From NCBI GenBank assembly GCA_958510875.1, contig OY294067.1:254029736-254093735 (forward strand): DNA of 64,000 bases, given 5' to 3'. Below the pieces are notes generated by a model that ran no database searches, was not told the DNA's origin, and was given only the letters and a program-made list of their open reading frames with translations. Numbering within the stretch: position 1 is the first letter of the stretch; each line of letters starts with the position of its first letter. The translations under genes and the position numbers were made by a program. This stretch comes from Endomychus coccineus (lineage: Eukaryota > Arthropoda > Insecta > Coleoptera > Endomychidae). Shown piece by piece: positions 11,321 to 22,519 of the stretch.

Positions 11321-11493
11321 AAACAAATTACGAAATCGTGCATTGTTCCGAAATGCAAAACGGGGTACAAAAGTGTAAAGCAAGAAACTTCTGTATTTAA
11401 AGTGCAGAAAGATGCGGAAATGCGAAAAAAGTGGATGCTTGCGATTCCGGATAGAAATCGTTTTAACGAGGTCTTTTATGAAGTTATTTTTAA
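11321..11493 (+). pseudogene. THAP zinc-finger domain exon (fragment)
   Basis: The frame opens after a TAG at 11318-11320. It reads a THAP-type start with CIVPKCKTGYKS (the C-x4-C of a C2CH finger), then SVFKVQKD, EMRKKWMLAIPDRN (the conserved Trp and basic block) and FNEVFYEV. A good splice donor, AAG|GTGAGT, follows near 11492, so this looks like a first coding exon. THAP domains bind DNA and form the N-terminus of P-type transposases. The distal Cys/His pair is not present in this exon. The same coding end is repeated at 11877-11920 with GTGAGT. No downstream catalytic exon is nearby. Confidence 0.7.
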
Positions 11494-11645
11494 GGTGAGT
11501 TTGACAAGAGTAACAATTATATTCCTCTCTCAAATCAGAATAGTAAATATTGCGTTACGAGAAAAATTGGCAGTGTCAACATAGCCGAGGTTTCCGGACC
11601 CGTCGAGTGTACAGTACCGGAGGTTTTAGTGTATAATGTATATAT

Positions 11646-11747
11646 TGTAAACATAATGAAAGACAACATACTAAATTAGTATACATGTATTTTGATTGTA
11701 AACATAATGAAAGACAACATACTAAACTAGTATACATGTATTTTGAT
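11646..11747. repeat. 51-bp tandem repeat, two copies
   Basis: TGTAAACATAATGAAAGACA begins at 11646 and again at 11697; the copies differ at one position. Lies inside the P-like element. Confidence 0.85.
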
Positions 11748-12084
11748 TGTAATCCTAATTTAATTAAAAAAATATTTATATGGGGTCGATTATTTTCATA
11801 CATTCCCTTTTTAAATTACTACCAAAAAAAGCCTTAGATAATAAGTAGGTACATACTCCGGAAAGAATGCGTTTTAACGAGGTCTTTTATGTGCGCGGAA
11901 AAGGGGAAGTTATTTTTGAGGTGAGTAATACATTTTGACAAGAGTAACAGTTCTATTCCTCTCTCAAATCAGAATACTTAGTAACACTGCTTGCGATTCC
12001 GGGAAGAAATCGTTTTACCACTTCGTGAGAGACCCATGTCAAACATAGAGTTTCCAGACCTGTATGTACGACCGTGGGAACAAC

Positions 12085-13887
12085 TAATGAAACACATTTA
12101 ATTTATAATGTATTGCAAAACTCTATGTTGCTGACACCTGCTGTCAGGCTGACTTTCTAAACATAACCTTGTTTTATTCTGATACTTGCTGTCACAAGAA
12201 CCATCAAAATTTGGCACAGAGTAAAACATAACATAGACGGGGACGTCATATAGATGATGCCACTCGAATTTTAAAATAAGAATTTCGCACACTTCTACTG
12301 GTTCAATATATAAATGTAATATATTTATAACTGGGAAAATACGGTTGTTCTTATGGTTTGATGAAATACTATAACCCCATTTGAAAAACCGAAAATAGAT
12401 GTCAGAAATACCACTCAAAATGCTACCGTGCCCAAAAACAATTAAGTTCCTATTTTCACTCACTCGATATCAGTCTTGAGCTTTAATATTTACTCAAATT
12501 ATGAGAAATTCTGTTTTTTTGTAACGACGTACAGCGGATATCGATCAATTTTGATATGAGTCGGCTTAGCAAAATTCGTTTCATATTTTAGTTAGATAGA
12601 TGATTAGAATTCTATTGAGCAGGGCAAAGTTAAATAAATATCACCAAAACTAAACGATATAAATGCGACCCGAGTTGAAGTTTGGTATTTGAATTCAGCA
12701 CCGTCTGCGTTTTGTGAACATTGGAAGTTCATCTTTCTGCAGTTGGTATCGAAAACAAGGCGTTATTGAATAAAACCAAAGCATCCACAAAACTGTACAG
12801 TTTTGCGTGTCCTATGGACGAAGAGGACAATCCTGTTAGTATCAATGATTATCGGTAGTCGGGAGATGCAACGCAAGCTTTTTCTCACTAGTCACAAACC
12901 ACTCGGAAATGAGATTATTTGGTCGACTGAAAATAAAATAAAATTTTTTTTTGACGTTTTGATAGTACTTCATAAATAATAATAAAGTATTACCGAAACG
13001 TCAAAAAAGAGAGTTTTTATTTTGAAGTGATCATAATTAAATTATTTTGTAGTTAATAACGTAAGTTTGGTTATTTCAAGTATTTATTCTCTGTTCTATT
13101 TTTGGAACTCAATTCAATAATGGATTAGTAAGAACATAAATTAATATACTTTACAGTATACATTTGATAAATCTATTTCCTTATAGGCAGCTATTTACCT
13201 AGTGTCGTATATTGCCTACTAAAATGAATATACAGCACACATTGGTATTATTGGTTTCATTGTTCTGAATGTATTATTAGTAACAATTATTTATTCATTA
13301 AGAGATAAATATGATGGAGAATTTTATTTGTCTGATAAGTTATTTTTAACAATATTGAGATTATCAACATGCTCGTTAGTTATAACATTATAATAATATA
13401 ACAATAAATTCAAGCATGTCATAACTTACGTCTTTTTCGGAACTCTTTGATAATTCGGATTTGAATTCAATAAATATAAGAGAATTAGAAACAAATTAAT
13501 ATATGTTGGCTTTTACCAGATAGCAATGATAAGGTCTTTCTAGTTCAGATCGCTCAGTAACGTCACAAAATTATAATTCAGACAGCCGTTTCGCTCATAT
13601 TCTCACATTTTTATCACTTTGTAAGTCGGCTATACTACCTTCGACAGACATCCTTCAGTAACGTTGCAAACTTGCTTGTTTCACTGATGAGCTCTATGAG
13701 AAGAGAAGAGCAGAACAACTATCTGGAACTATAAGTTTGTCACTTTACTGATCGATCTAGACTAGAAAGACGTTTCATATAATATGTATTTATATTTTTG
13801 GCGGATAAGATTGCAGAAGACTTTTGTGTTTATTATCCGATTCTATTATAAATTGCATGATTTTTTACTCAAAATTCAAAAATTCAA
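12085..13887. other. Intergenic, no supported gene
   Basis: A small hairpin (about 12947-13008) pairs TTTTTTGACGTTT with AAACGTCAAAAAA. Around 13222-13392 one plus-strand frame reads a hydrophobic peptide (GIIGFIVLNVLLVTIIY) ending at TAA; it follows a stop and has no recognised family. The 121-codon minus frame at 12098-12463 shows no motif. Confidence 0.4.
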
Positions 13888-14200
13888 CATGGCAGCTCAG
13901 ATGAAGGTGGCGGACGAGTTGTGTGATTATGCTCCGATTCTTTTCAAAATTGGTAACTTGATATTTTTGGGGTCGTCGATTATGATATTCCAATACAAAA
14001 ATTCTAGATGGCGGATAAGTTTTGTGATTATGGTCCAATTTGATTCAAAGTTGGTTTATGGGGATTTTCAAGGTCGGAGATGATGCTTTTTTTGGGTCAA
14101 ACTCAAAAATGCAAGATGGCGGACGAGTTAGGTGGTTATGGTCTGAATCTATTCAAAATTGGTAAATGGGACTTTTGGGGTCAGAGATCAAGATTTGGTA
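13888..14200 (+). repeat. Degenerate tandem repeat, three ~110-bp copies
   Basis: Three segments starting near 13905, 14004 and 14115 share GATGGCGGACGAGTT, GTGATTATGGTC and TTCAAAATTGGTAAATGGG. The apparent 99-codon reading frame follows this repeat and is not a convincing gene. Confidence 0.6.
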
Positions 14201-14264
14201 TTTCTTTTTAGTACACTTTGAAATTAAAATTTCTCTTTCAAATTTTTTCACAATAAGTTTTATT

Positions 14265-14800
14265 TTCGTTCCTACAATCATTCACATTTGATCCGAAGGA
14301 CTGTCCGAAAGCTATTTCGCTAACCAAAGTGGGGGAAATCACGTGATCAGTTGATCACAGCTTTTTTTCAATGGAATTATGGTATTTTATTGAGCCGTAA
14401 GGACAAACGTGTTTTTCTCGTGATAAATGTATATCACACGTATATATTTAACCTGCAGAAGTGTCCGAAATTCTCATTTTAAGATTCAAGTGACGTCATC
14501 GATGTTATGCCTTTATTAAGTGCAAGAGCCCAAAAAGCTTCTTGTTTCTGTGGTACATTTTGATAGTTCATGTGACAACAAGTGTCAGTGTAAAAGGAGG
14601 TTATATTATAGTGAGAATAATTGCGAAAGTTAACCTGACAGCGGTGTCAGTATGAAACATCGAGTTGAGGAATATTTTCAAAATGCAACGAAATACATTT
14701 CTATATTTTTACATCCCTCATTATACGTAATATAATAGTGTAAGGGAAGTATTGTAAGCAGCCCAAAAAAGTGAAGTGACGGTCTTTTATGCGAATACTC
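14265..14800 (+). repeat. Dispersed repeat family, related copies at 16965, 41565 and 44140
   Basis: Landmarks are TCCTACAATCATTCACATTTG (14271; again at 17153), GAAGTGTCCGAAATTCT (14459; again at 44838), AACCTGACAGCGGTGTCAGTA (14633; related at 17020) and a palindromic block with TATACGTAATATAATAGTG before AAGGGAAGTA (14712; related at 41570 and 44150). Non-coding. The order of blocks differs between loci, so this may be a composite. Confidence 0.5.
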
Positions 14801-14829
14801 TGTGTCAAAGTTTGGTAGTTTAATTTATA

Positions 14830-16915
14830 CAGGCTGTTCCATCACAGACGAGTCACCCCGTATATTTCTTATCCCATAGTGAGTGAAATCTCCCGAAACA
14901 CGTCGAATAATTTTGTTTTGGGGACATCTTTTGACGTATATTTGAGGCTTGAACGAGCAACCCCCTAATAGGGGGCGCTTCAACCCCTCAAAATTGAATA
15001 GGGGAGAGGGGTTGAGTTTGAAAGACCTTGGAAGCCTCTTTACAACGGTGTATGAAAAACGTAAATTTGATGAACCGTTTTCGCCAAAAATTAATTTTGT
15101 TTCTCGAATGCGCCACCTTGAATATTTTGGTTATTTGTACAATGCACAAGCTCATTTTTACTAAGCCTTTTTACAAACTTAAGCAATCTTCAAAAAATCG
15201 AATTCGTGAAAAAAGTTGAATTGTGTTGTCATGCTTTCAATGAAAAAAATTAAATCTGCGTGTTTAAATCAAATGTTCAAATTGTCCTCCATTGACTTCC
15301 ATACAATAATACAATCTTGACTGAAGACCGTCTCTAACATGGTTAGGCATAATTGACGACACTCATTTACAATTCGTTGGCGTAGTTCGTCCAAATTTTC
15401 AGGCTGAGTCACAAAAATCTTGGACTTAAGATGTCCCCACAAGAAGAAGTCCAGAGGGTTCAGGTCAGGAGATCGTGCATGCCACTCGTTCCAGGAGGGG
15501 GCCCCGTCTTGTTGGAAATGCAATTGTTGTTCAAGTAGTAGAGGATCGTTTTCTAATTGTTCAGTTATTAACGGATCAATCGCATTTTCCAACATTTCAA
15601 GATAAATTTCGCCATTTAAATTACCAGGAATAAACAGAGGTCGAATTAGGTAGTCTCCCAAAATTCCTAACCAAACGTTTAGCTTTTCCCGATGTTGAGT
15701 GTCAGCTTCTCGAAATACATGAGGATTTGTATCGCTCCAAATTCTACAGTTATGCCTGTTAATTTCTCCATTAAGTAAAAAAGTGCATTCGTAAGAAAAG
15801 CAAACCTTGTACAAGAAATTTGGGTTATTATTGATACGCTCGACCATAATTTCGCAAAACTCTTGCCTTCGATCCCAATCATCATCATTTAATTCCTGAA
15901 TTAATTTAATTTTATACGGATGGAACTTGTGTTTATGTGAAATTCTGAAAACGTTAGATTGGCTTATACCGGAAGCTGCAGAAAGTTGTCGTACAGATTG
16001 CGTGTTTGGCATAAGTTGGACATGTCCCAATACCGCCACAGCTGCTCCTTCATCATTAACAATTCCAATGGGTGCCCTTTTTTTTATCGATTACTGAACC
16101 CTTCTCCACAAATTTTGAAATCAATTCCATTACATACTTATGGCGAACGCTACGTTCAGGATGGTTTTCATTAAATATCCTTGCAGCCGCTCGGGCATAA
16201 TTTTGATTTTGGTAATAAAGGCTAACCAGCACAACACCTTCTTGCAATGTGTACACCATATTTTTTGAAAATTTAAACAAATCAGCAAAGTGGTAACTCA
16301 ACAGGTTGATTAAAATCATGAAATGATCGAAGAAACGTTAAACACCTTCTAAGAACAAAAAATGAAGGCAACATAAGGAAATGTTTTGCTGTTTTTTTTA
16401 TTTATTAGTTTGAGAGAATGTATTATTGTATGGAAGTCAATGGAGGACAATTTGAACATTTGATTTAAGCACGCAGATTTAATTTTTTTCATTGTAAGCA
16501 TGACAATACAATTCAATTTTTTTACGAATGTGATTTTTTAAAGATTGTTTAAGTTTGTAAAAAAGGCTTAATAAAAATGAGCTTGTACATTGTACAAATA
16601 ACCAAAATATTCAAGGTGGCGCATTCGAGCAACCAAATTAATTTATGGCGAAAACGGTTCATCAACTTTACGTTTTCCATACACCGTTGTGAAGAGGCTT
16701 CCAAGACCTTTCAAATGACGTATCAGTCAACCCCTCTCCTCCATTCAATTTTGAGGGGTTGAAGCGCCCCCTATTAGGGGGTTGCTCGTTCAAGCCTCAA
16801 ATATACGTCAAAAGATGTCCCCCAAACAAAATCATTCGACATGTTTTGGGAGATTTTTTCACTCACTATTGGATAAAAAATATACGGGGTGGCTCGTCTC
16901 AGATGGAACACCTTG
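14830..16915 (-). mobile_element. Mariner/Tc1-type transposon with ~480-bp inverted repeats
   Basis: The ends CAGGCTGTTCCATC (left) and GATGGAACACCTTG (right) are flanked by TA at 14828-14829 and 16916-16917. The inverted repeats run about 14830-15311 and 16420-16915, very long for this superfamily, and contain a conspicuous AACCCCCTAATAGGGGG palindrome. The single transposase gene lies between them on the minus strand. The left repeat runs into the gene's last codons, so the right repeat carries a copy of the transposase 3' end. The element is complete in outline but dead. Confidence 0.85.
15269..16259 (-). pseudogene. Mariner-type DDE transposase, inactivated
   Basis: Start chosen at the Met of MVYTLQEGVVLVSLYY, typical for this group. 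The N-terminal helix-turn-helix region (ARAAARIFNENHPERSVRH) is read in one frame to about 16078. A run of eight A (plus-strand T) near 16078-16085 shifts the frame by one base, and the protein continues from VAVLGHVQ in the 15269-16039 frame. Then follow RQLSAASGISQSNVFRI, HKFHPYKIKLIQELNDDDW and the catalytic region. The first catalytic Asp is replaced by Tyr (FSYECTF, usually FSDE). The second is present in QQDGAP, but about 25 residues expected before WHARSPDLNPLDFFLWG are deleted. Cut-and-paste activity is therefore lost. Family call is firm; subfamily is not. Confidence 0.85.
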
Positions 16916-16964
16916 TATATAATTCATACTTGGGTCAAGAATCTTTATTAGAATCTTTATTGTA

Positions 16965-17230
16965 GTTTATGTGACAGTATAAACAAGTTATATTATATTG
17001 TGAATAATTTTAAAAGTCAATCTGACAGTAGGCGTCAGTATACAACATAGAGTTGTGAAATACATTATGTGAACCATTTGGATAAAATTACAATGTAACA
17101 TAAAACATTTCATTCGCGATTTGTAAATTATTGACAGTGTATTTTGTGATCCTACAATCATTTACATTTGACCCGCTAACCATGATGATGATGGAAGTCA
17201 AGTGACCAAAGCTTTTTTCTTGAAATTCAT
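16965..17230 (+). repeat. Dispersed repeat copy, same family as 14265-14800
   Basis: AAGTTATATTATATTGTGAA, GTCAATCTGACAGTAGGCGT and CCTACAATCATTTACATTTG correspond to blocks at 14600, 14635 and 14271. The mariner-type element at 14830-16915 therefore sits between related direct repeats. Also, 16918-16955 (ATAATTCATACTTGGGTCA) matches the reverse complement of 55385-55420. Confidence 0.5.
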
Positions 17231-18060
17231 ATAGAAAAATCTATTTTAATTTTTTTATGTCGCTTAGCGTTACATGTCAAAGTTCACTTTGTTCCCCTTC
17301 TAGCGCCTACAAATTTTTATTGACGCAGTTTTGTCTCAACTGTCAATTTAATCTGTGTATGCTATTACAATATGAAACATAACATTCTTATGAGATTATG
17401 CAAGCCAAAGAGGTGATGATCGCAATAATAACGAATAAGTTCGCCGGGGTTTTTGAATTATCTATCACGGAATCTGTACAAAACAAGTTAATATCCTACA
17501 TAATGACGACTGCGATGTTCGTGCTACTGTAAGCAGTTTTTGAAGCAATTAAATGTTTGGAGGTGAAGGCTGATAACTTACATCTGTGACGAGCAACACT
17601 CGAAAGTAATTAAGAATAATTCGTAATATACCCTAACAACGCTTTACTTTATTTTATAAAAAAAAACACTTCCTGATAATGTTTGTTGCAATATCGCATG
17701 CTCTTTGTTGAATTTCATACAAATAAAATTTTCAGACTGTGCAAACACATTCATCATCATAAGTTCAACTTAAACAGCGGACTTTTTTTTCTTATTAATG
17801 TTCCACGGAATCCGAAATTGTAGAAAAGGTAAATATATTCTTCGGCTCTTCCCAAAGGAATAGGGTTAAAATTAGAAGCTTCTAGTTTGTACTGTTATAA
17901 TGTTTTCGAGGTGTAAGAAGTTGCCACCTCATTTTATGAAATGGAATGCATTCCAATATTATAAAATCTGTATGGTTGATGCTTTAGGAAAGTATAAGAA
18001 CCAAAAAAAGGGGAAAAGAGAGATACGCATATACTAGTTCCTTGGCAAAAAGCACTTTGA
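17231..18060. other. Intergenic, nothing recognised
   Basis: AT-rich; no supported gene, tRNA or terminal repeat. Confidence 0.45.
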
Positions 18061-18066
18061 AAGACT

Positions 18067-18947
18067 GTCACGGGTCGAAATGACTCGAAAAGTCATTACC
18101 TGATTTTGTCGGTTTGTTTCAAACTTTACGTAATATTTCAATTATCTCTGTATGTTGGTGCATTGCAATTTCACTGATTTAGAAAACATTTGGTTATAGT
18201 TACTAATTTGTTACAATAATAATATCAACATGTTTCATTGAACTGTATATTACATAGAACCTCATACTATATCGTACCATAGTTTAGTTTGTATAACATA
18301 TACTGTATAAGCATAATTCTATGTTTCAGAACATAGAATTCAATTCGTTCCTCCTATTTTCGATGTATCGTTTCACTGAAATTAGGTCAAGTTCATTATT
18401 CATTGTTTTTCTTTCTTTTGCAACCCAGCTTACGTACGTGTTGGTCACAAGTTATTACGTAGTGAATGTGTAACTGGATTTATTTATTTAATCCTTCGAT
18501 ATTATATCGGATTGAAAGCACTTTTTACTGAATTAAATCGTAATTTATCATTGGGATATAGTTTCGTTGATATACGAATTATTTATGATATTTACGAGAA
18601 CCACGTTGTGTGGGATATAATTGGAAACCTTGTGTGACTGACAAAACTTCTTTCATACGGATAACCCGTCCATCTGGGTAAGTGAAATTAATTGAGATAA
18701 TCATTCTATTCAGAATTAATAATTGTTCAACTTTGTCAGATTGTTGAATCTCAACTATCTAGTTCTATGTAATATACAGTTGAATGGAACATGTTGATAT
18801 TATTATTGTAACAAATTAGTAACTATAACCAAACGTTTCCTAAATCAGTAAAATTGCAATGCACCAACATACAGAGATAATTGAAATATTACGTAAAGTT
18901 TTAAACAAACTGACGTAATGACTCTTAGTGTCATTTCGACCCGTGAC
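18067..18947. mobile_element. Inverted-repeat element with 6-bp target duplication
   Basis: The left end GTCACGGGTCGAAATGA and right end TTTCGACCCGTGAC form arms of ~220 bp (18067-18290 and 18730-18947), which also share CTGTATGTTGGTGCATTGCA and TTAGTAACTATAACCAAA. Perfect AAGACT copies flank it (18061-18066, 18948-18953). The ~440-bp centre is non-coding. A 6-bp duplication does not fit mariner, hAT, P or piggyBac, so the superfamily is left open. Confidence 0.7.
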
Positions 18948-19189
18948 AAGACTAAAAAGCTCAGAGATGCTATTGGAGAATCATTTTAAGAATTTTTGGA
19001 AACTTTTGAACTAGATCTAATTTTTGGCAGTACCGGCTTTTATTTTCCCAGTAATTCTCATATGTCCTAGTATCCAGTAGAGTGTATTTTCGATTAGCCG
19101 CATTCATAATTTATTGAGCAAAAGCATCCCTCTACTGGAGGGTTTCAATCTTCTCGACTACCTTTGTCTCAAGTTCTCAAATAAGACGG

Positions 19190-19960
19190 TTAATGCATCA
19201 CGACAGACTGAGGCCTCTGCCTATGTTCTCGAGCAGTCTATTCAATGAACCCACATGTATCCCTAACAACAACGGTCATTATGACAATACGCTTGATCTA
19301 TTCCTCACTACCAATCCAGATCCCTATGAAGTAAAAGTCCATGCACCACTGGGAAACTCTAACGATACACACATTTCCATGGCTAGTCCTTATACAAGAA
19401 CTAGTCCAACATCATCAAGCACAGTTTCGTATAACTCAGTCAACTATGGTCCTCGCATGCTTAACTCCGTGTTTCCTTCTTAGAGAAGAGTACGTTTTGA
19501 ATCTGAAGACCCTACGCTAGATTCATAAAATATTATGAGGAGGGAATTCTGATGGGATTGGAAACTTTCATATCTCCTACCAGCAAATCACCATCATCTA
19601 GCAAATTATGATTCAATATAATCTGTTCTAGGACCATTGCTTTAAAACAAACAACATAACGTCGTCGGCGCGAGAACCTATGCCTGGAGACTAGAATTGA
19701 ATACGTTGAAGCTGCTAACAGCAAATTTCCCTTTCAAGTTTTCTCTGAGATAGCTCCATGTGGTGGTTGACGATACAATGACTATCTACGCTGGTGTTTC
19801 TCGGGGATCTGTCTCGGCACCAACTTTGTTTGGGCTCCATATCAAAAATCTGTTGGAAGTAACTCTCTGTTTCGACCACAGCTTTGGGGATGATGATACA
19901 CTTCATGTTGCTTTCTCCACTAGAGCCCATATGTTATCAAATGGAGCCAGATATGCATGA
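19190..19960 (+). pseudogene. Jockey-type LINE ORF2 fragment
   Basis: Three pieces in order match a LINE ORF2. First, the end of the endonuclease in 19193-19483: NEPTCIPNNNGHYDNTLDLFLTTNPDPYEVKVHAPLGNS. Second, the linker to the reverse transcriptase in ~19550-19660: GLETFISPTSK-SPSSSKL, stop, CSRTIALKQTT. Third, a reverse transcriptase piece in 19760-19960: IYAGVSRGSVSAPTLFGLHI, then SFGDDDTLHVAF, where FGDD stands for the catalytic FADD. Stops separate the pieces, and most of the palm and the C-terminus are missing. The element is an old 5'- and 3'-truncated copy. Confidence 0.7.
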
Positions 19961-20044
19961 CTGAAACAAGTCGATGCAATGAATGAAGATCTGGGAAGAA
20001 GTTTGAAATGTGTATCTGGTAATCCTCATTGAAATTGACCCATA

Positions 20045-20079
20045 GGCGGGATTCGAACTCACATTCCTGGATGTCTAGT
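20045..20079 (-). repeat. tRNA-like B-box segment, inverted copy
   Basis: Read on the minus strand, this segment has ACTAGACATCC...GTGAGTTCGAATCCCGCC, matching 20362-20396 in opposite orientation. The A-box side has decayed. Together the two form a 35-bp inverted repeat with 282 bp between. Confidence 0.6.
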
Positions 20080-20324
20080 TCATTAGTTTCTCAGTCAGTT
20101 CTATTGCAATATATGAGAATCGGGCTGCTGTCATTGAATGAGTTCTGTCAGAGTAATTGCCAGTCATAGTAATTCTCATAACCTACACTCCTCAATTCAA
20201 AACGATTGAACTTTAGATGAATGTGCGTTAATAGTTGATCTATAGTGGAACATCGAATCGCATTATGTTCATCAATGATCTACAATTCTTTCAGAGGTTT
20301 ATATTTACAAAATTATGAGACTCT

Positions 20325-20400
20325 GACGGGACCAAAGTGGTCTAATTGGTAAACACGCTAGACTAGACACCCGTTAATGTGAGTTCGAATCCCGCCTTCG
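20325..20400 (+). repeat. tRNA-like SINE head (A and B boxes)
   Basis: TGGTCTAATTGG (20338-20349) fits an RNA polymerase III A box and GTTCGAATCC (20383-20392) a B box, spaced as in a tRNA. The T-arm pairs imperfectly (one A-C mismatch) and no 7-bp acceptor stem forms. I therefore read it as a tRNA-derived SINE head or pseudo-tRNA, not a functional tRNA. Confidence 0.55.
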
Positions 20401-22519
20401 ATTCAATGTTTTACGTTTATTCATCTTTATAATCCTATGTTAAATTATCCAAGTTATCTTCATAATTCAGAAAACCAATAGTTGTTTTTCTGTTCCGTAA
20501 TCGACCAACACTCGACATTCATTTTCGAAATTGGAACATTTCAAAATAACCATAATACGTTATGGATAAGAGCATTTTTGCAGGAACTAAAAAATCTACT
20601 TCATCTTCTTTTGTATTGCAAAATTGAATCGACATGTTTATATATTCGTTTTGTTGTTGTAAATGTATAAATATCTTTTGAATTTTTATGTACAGAATTC
20701 AACGTGAGATATAATGATATGTTGTGTAGGTTCCGAGTCACTTGTTCAGGTCGGTCACTTGAAGGGTCACTTACTACGATCTCGAATCTCGTGTACGCAG
20801 AATTTTACATATGACTCACATCCGCAATTATATTCCCGCCGGGTTTACAGTTTCCATTAATTATGCCATTACTAAACATAAATAAACGGCTTTATTATCA
20901 TGGTCTATTATTAATTTATTTTACAGATGAAAATGTGGTCGAAAATCTAGTAAATAATATAATAGTATAGGGAGTTATTCCATTATATACAGAATGAGTA
21001 CTGAACTACGCGAATGAGCTGAAATCACTCACTTCTTCATAATTCAGAAAATTTAATTCTATATCTCTTGATGTACTTCACGAAATTGTGACCAATAAGG
21101 CAAAGAAACCTTAAACTTATTTATATATATATATATATATATATAGATTAATTATTATTTTTAATTATGGTTTTGACTTAGAAAGTATTCAAGTCAAGAA
21201 ATAATTGTGTTAATCATATAGATAGACAGATAAGATTTAATCTTGGAAATCAGGTTATTTGCTTTTACTAGGAATAACATTAAAATTAGTTTTGACGTTC
21301 CAATAGTTTATTTCCATATTTCTCAAAATGTATTCTGTTTATTTTTGGAAAAGAAATAGAGGCTATCAGGACAATAATTCGTGAAATTAAAACATTAAAT
21401 AGTTTCAAATAATGATGAATAAATTAGGTCTGTTTGATCATTTATAAGTAGGGTATTTTTTTGTGTTTGTAAATTTCCCAACATTACAAGTTTTGTTTAG
21501 AGTTGTACCTATGTAAAATATGTTAACTGTCCATTTCAGGGAGTAAATGATTATTATCGAAAAAATGCAAATGTAGAACCTGTTGAGAAAGTCTAAAGCA
21601 TATGCTCATTAAACCTAACAGAAAATATGCATCCTGTTTGGCCTATATAAAAGAAATCGCATTCCTGACAAGATTATTATAATATAACCTCCAGGTTTAT
21701 CAATTGTCTTTGTTTTTGTTTTATTATTGAATCAGATAATTGGCTAATTTGGGGGTTAAATACAAATTTAATATTTAAGTCATTATTTTTGTCAGTGATT
21801 TTTCCAAAATAAGTTGGACTAATAAATCCCTTTTATGCTGAATTTTAATTTTTGGGTATATACAGAAGTGAATGTTGTTAACGGTTGAATAATTTAGTTA
21901 TTATTTGGGATGAATAACCATTATTTACTGAGATTTATGTAATTGTATTGATTTCCGGCTGAAAATGTGATTGTAACAATGATATTGAAATTAGCGTATG
22001 TACATTGAATGCAATGCAGATAGGAAGATGGAATCATAATATCTGAGTTTTTCCCGATAAATATTGTTATTCTTGTGAGTGATAAAACTTTTTCAAAGTT
22101 TATGTGGTCGATATATTTTGATTTTTTGACAGCTAATATAATCACGTATAATTTCCATGACAGACATTCCCACAGATTAATGGATCATTAACTCAGACAA
22201 TAAGGTCAGTGATCATTATCACACATCAGACTGTCTATAAAAGACAACGCTTAACTTATCAACAGGACAGGTAACGTTTAAATGCTCGACAGTAACATAA
22301 TTTCCGTCACAGACCACTATTCCATAACATAGATTCGATTCAAATAAACTTTCACACACGGTATATGAAAGGGTGGTAGTGCATCTCCCTTTATGAGAAT
22401 GAAGCAATTATCGGACCGATTCGTGTAGACTACACAAGTTGGCGTTACTATCGGGATCCGCATCGTCCAATGTTTTAATGGGAGAGGATTGCTGGTAGCA
22501 TATGTACACTCAGAAGTCT
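20401..22519. other. Intergenic, AT microsatellite at 21120-21147
   Basis: No gene supported. (AT)n of about 26 bp at 21121-21146. Short frames at 21921-22145 and 22219-22589 lack motifs. Confidence 0.45.

Larger units (their letters stand above)
11160..12076 (+). mobile_element. P-superfamily non-autonomous element with THAP exon
   Basis: Terminal inverted repeats begin CACGGTCGTACATTCAGG on the left and, read inward from 12076, CACGGTCGTACATACAGG on the right, extending over GTCTGGAAACTC. Flanks are GGACCAAC (11152-11159) and GGAACAAC (12077-12084), an 8-bp target duplication with one mismatch. Eight-base duplications, CA-starting ends and an internal THAP exon together indicate the P-element superfamily. 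The 917-bp length and lack of a DDE domain mean it is a deletion derivative. A second partial copy of the exon end (11877-11980) lies before the right terminus. Confidence 0.8.

Noticed and set aside
11084..11533. 149-codon minus-strand frame
   Set aside because: Antisense to the THAP exon, which explains the sequence better.
12947..13008. Hairpin with TGACGTTT arms
   Set aside because: Too short for an element and no copies noticed; not enough to call regulatory.
13222..13392. Hydrophobic plus-strand peptide that could suggest a membrane-receptor exon
   Set aside because: Short, preceded by a stop, AT-rich codons can give this by chance, no motif.
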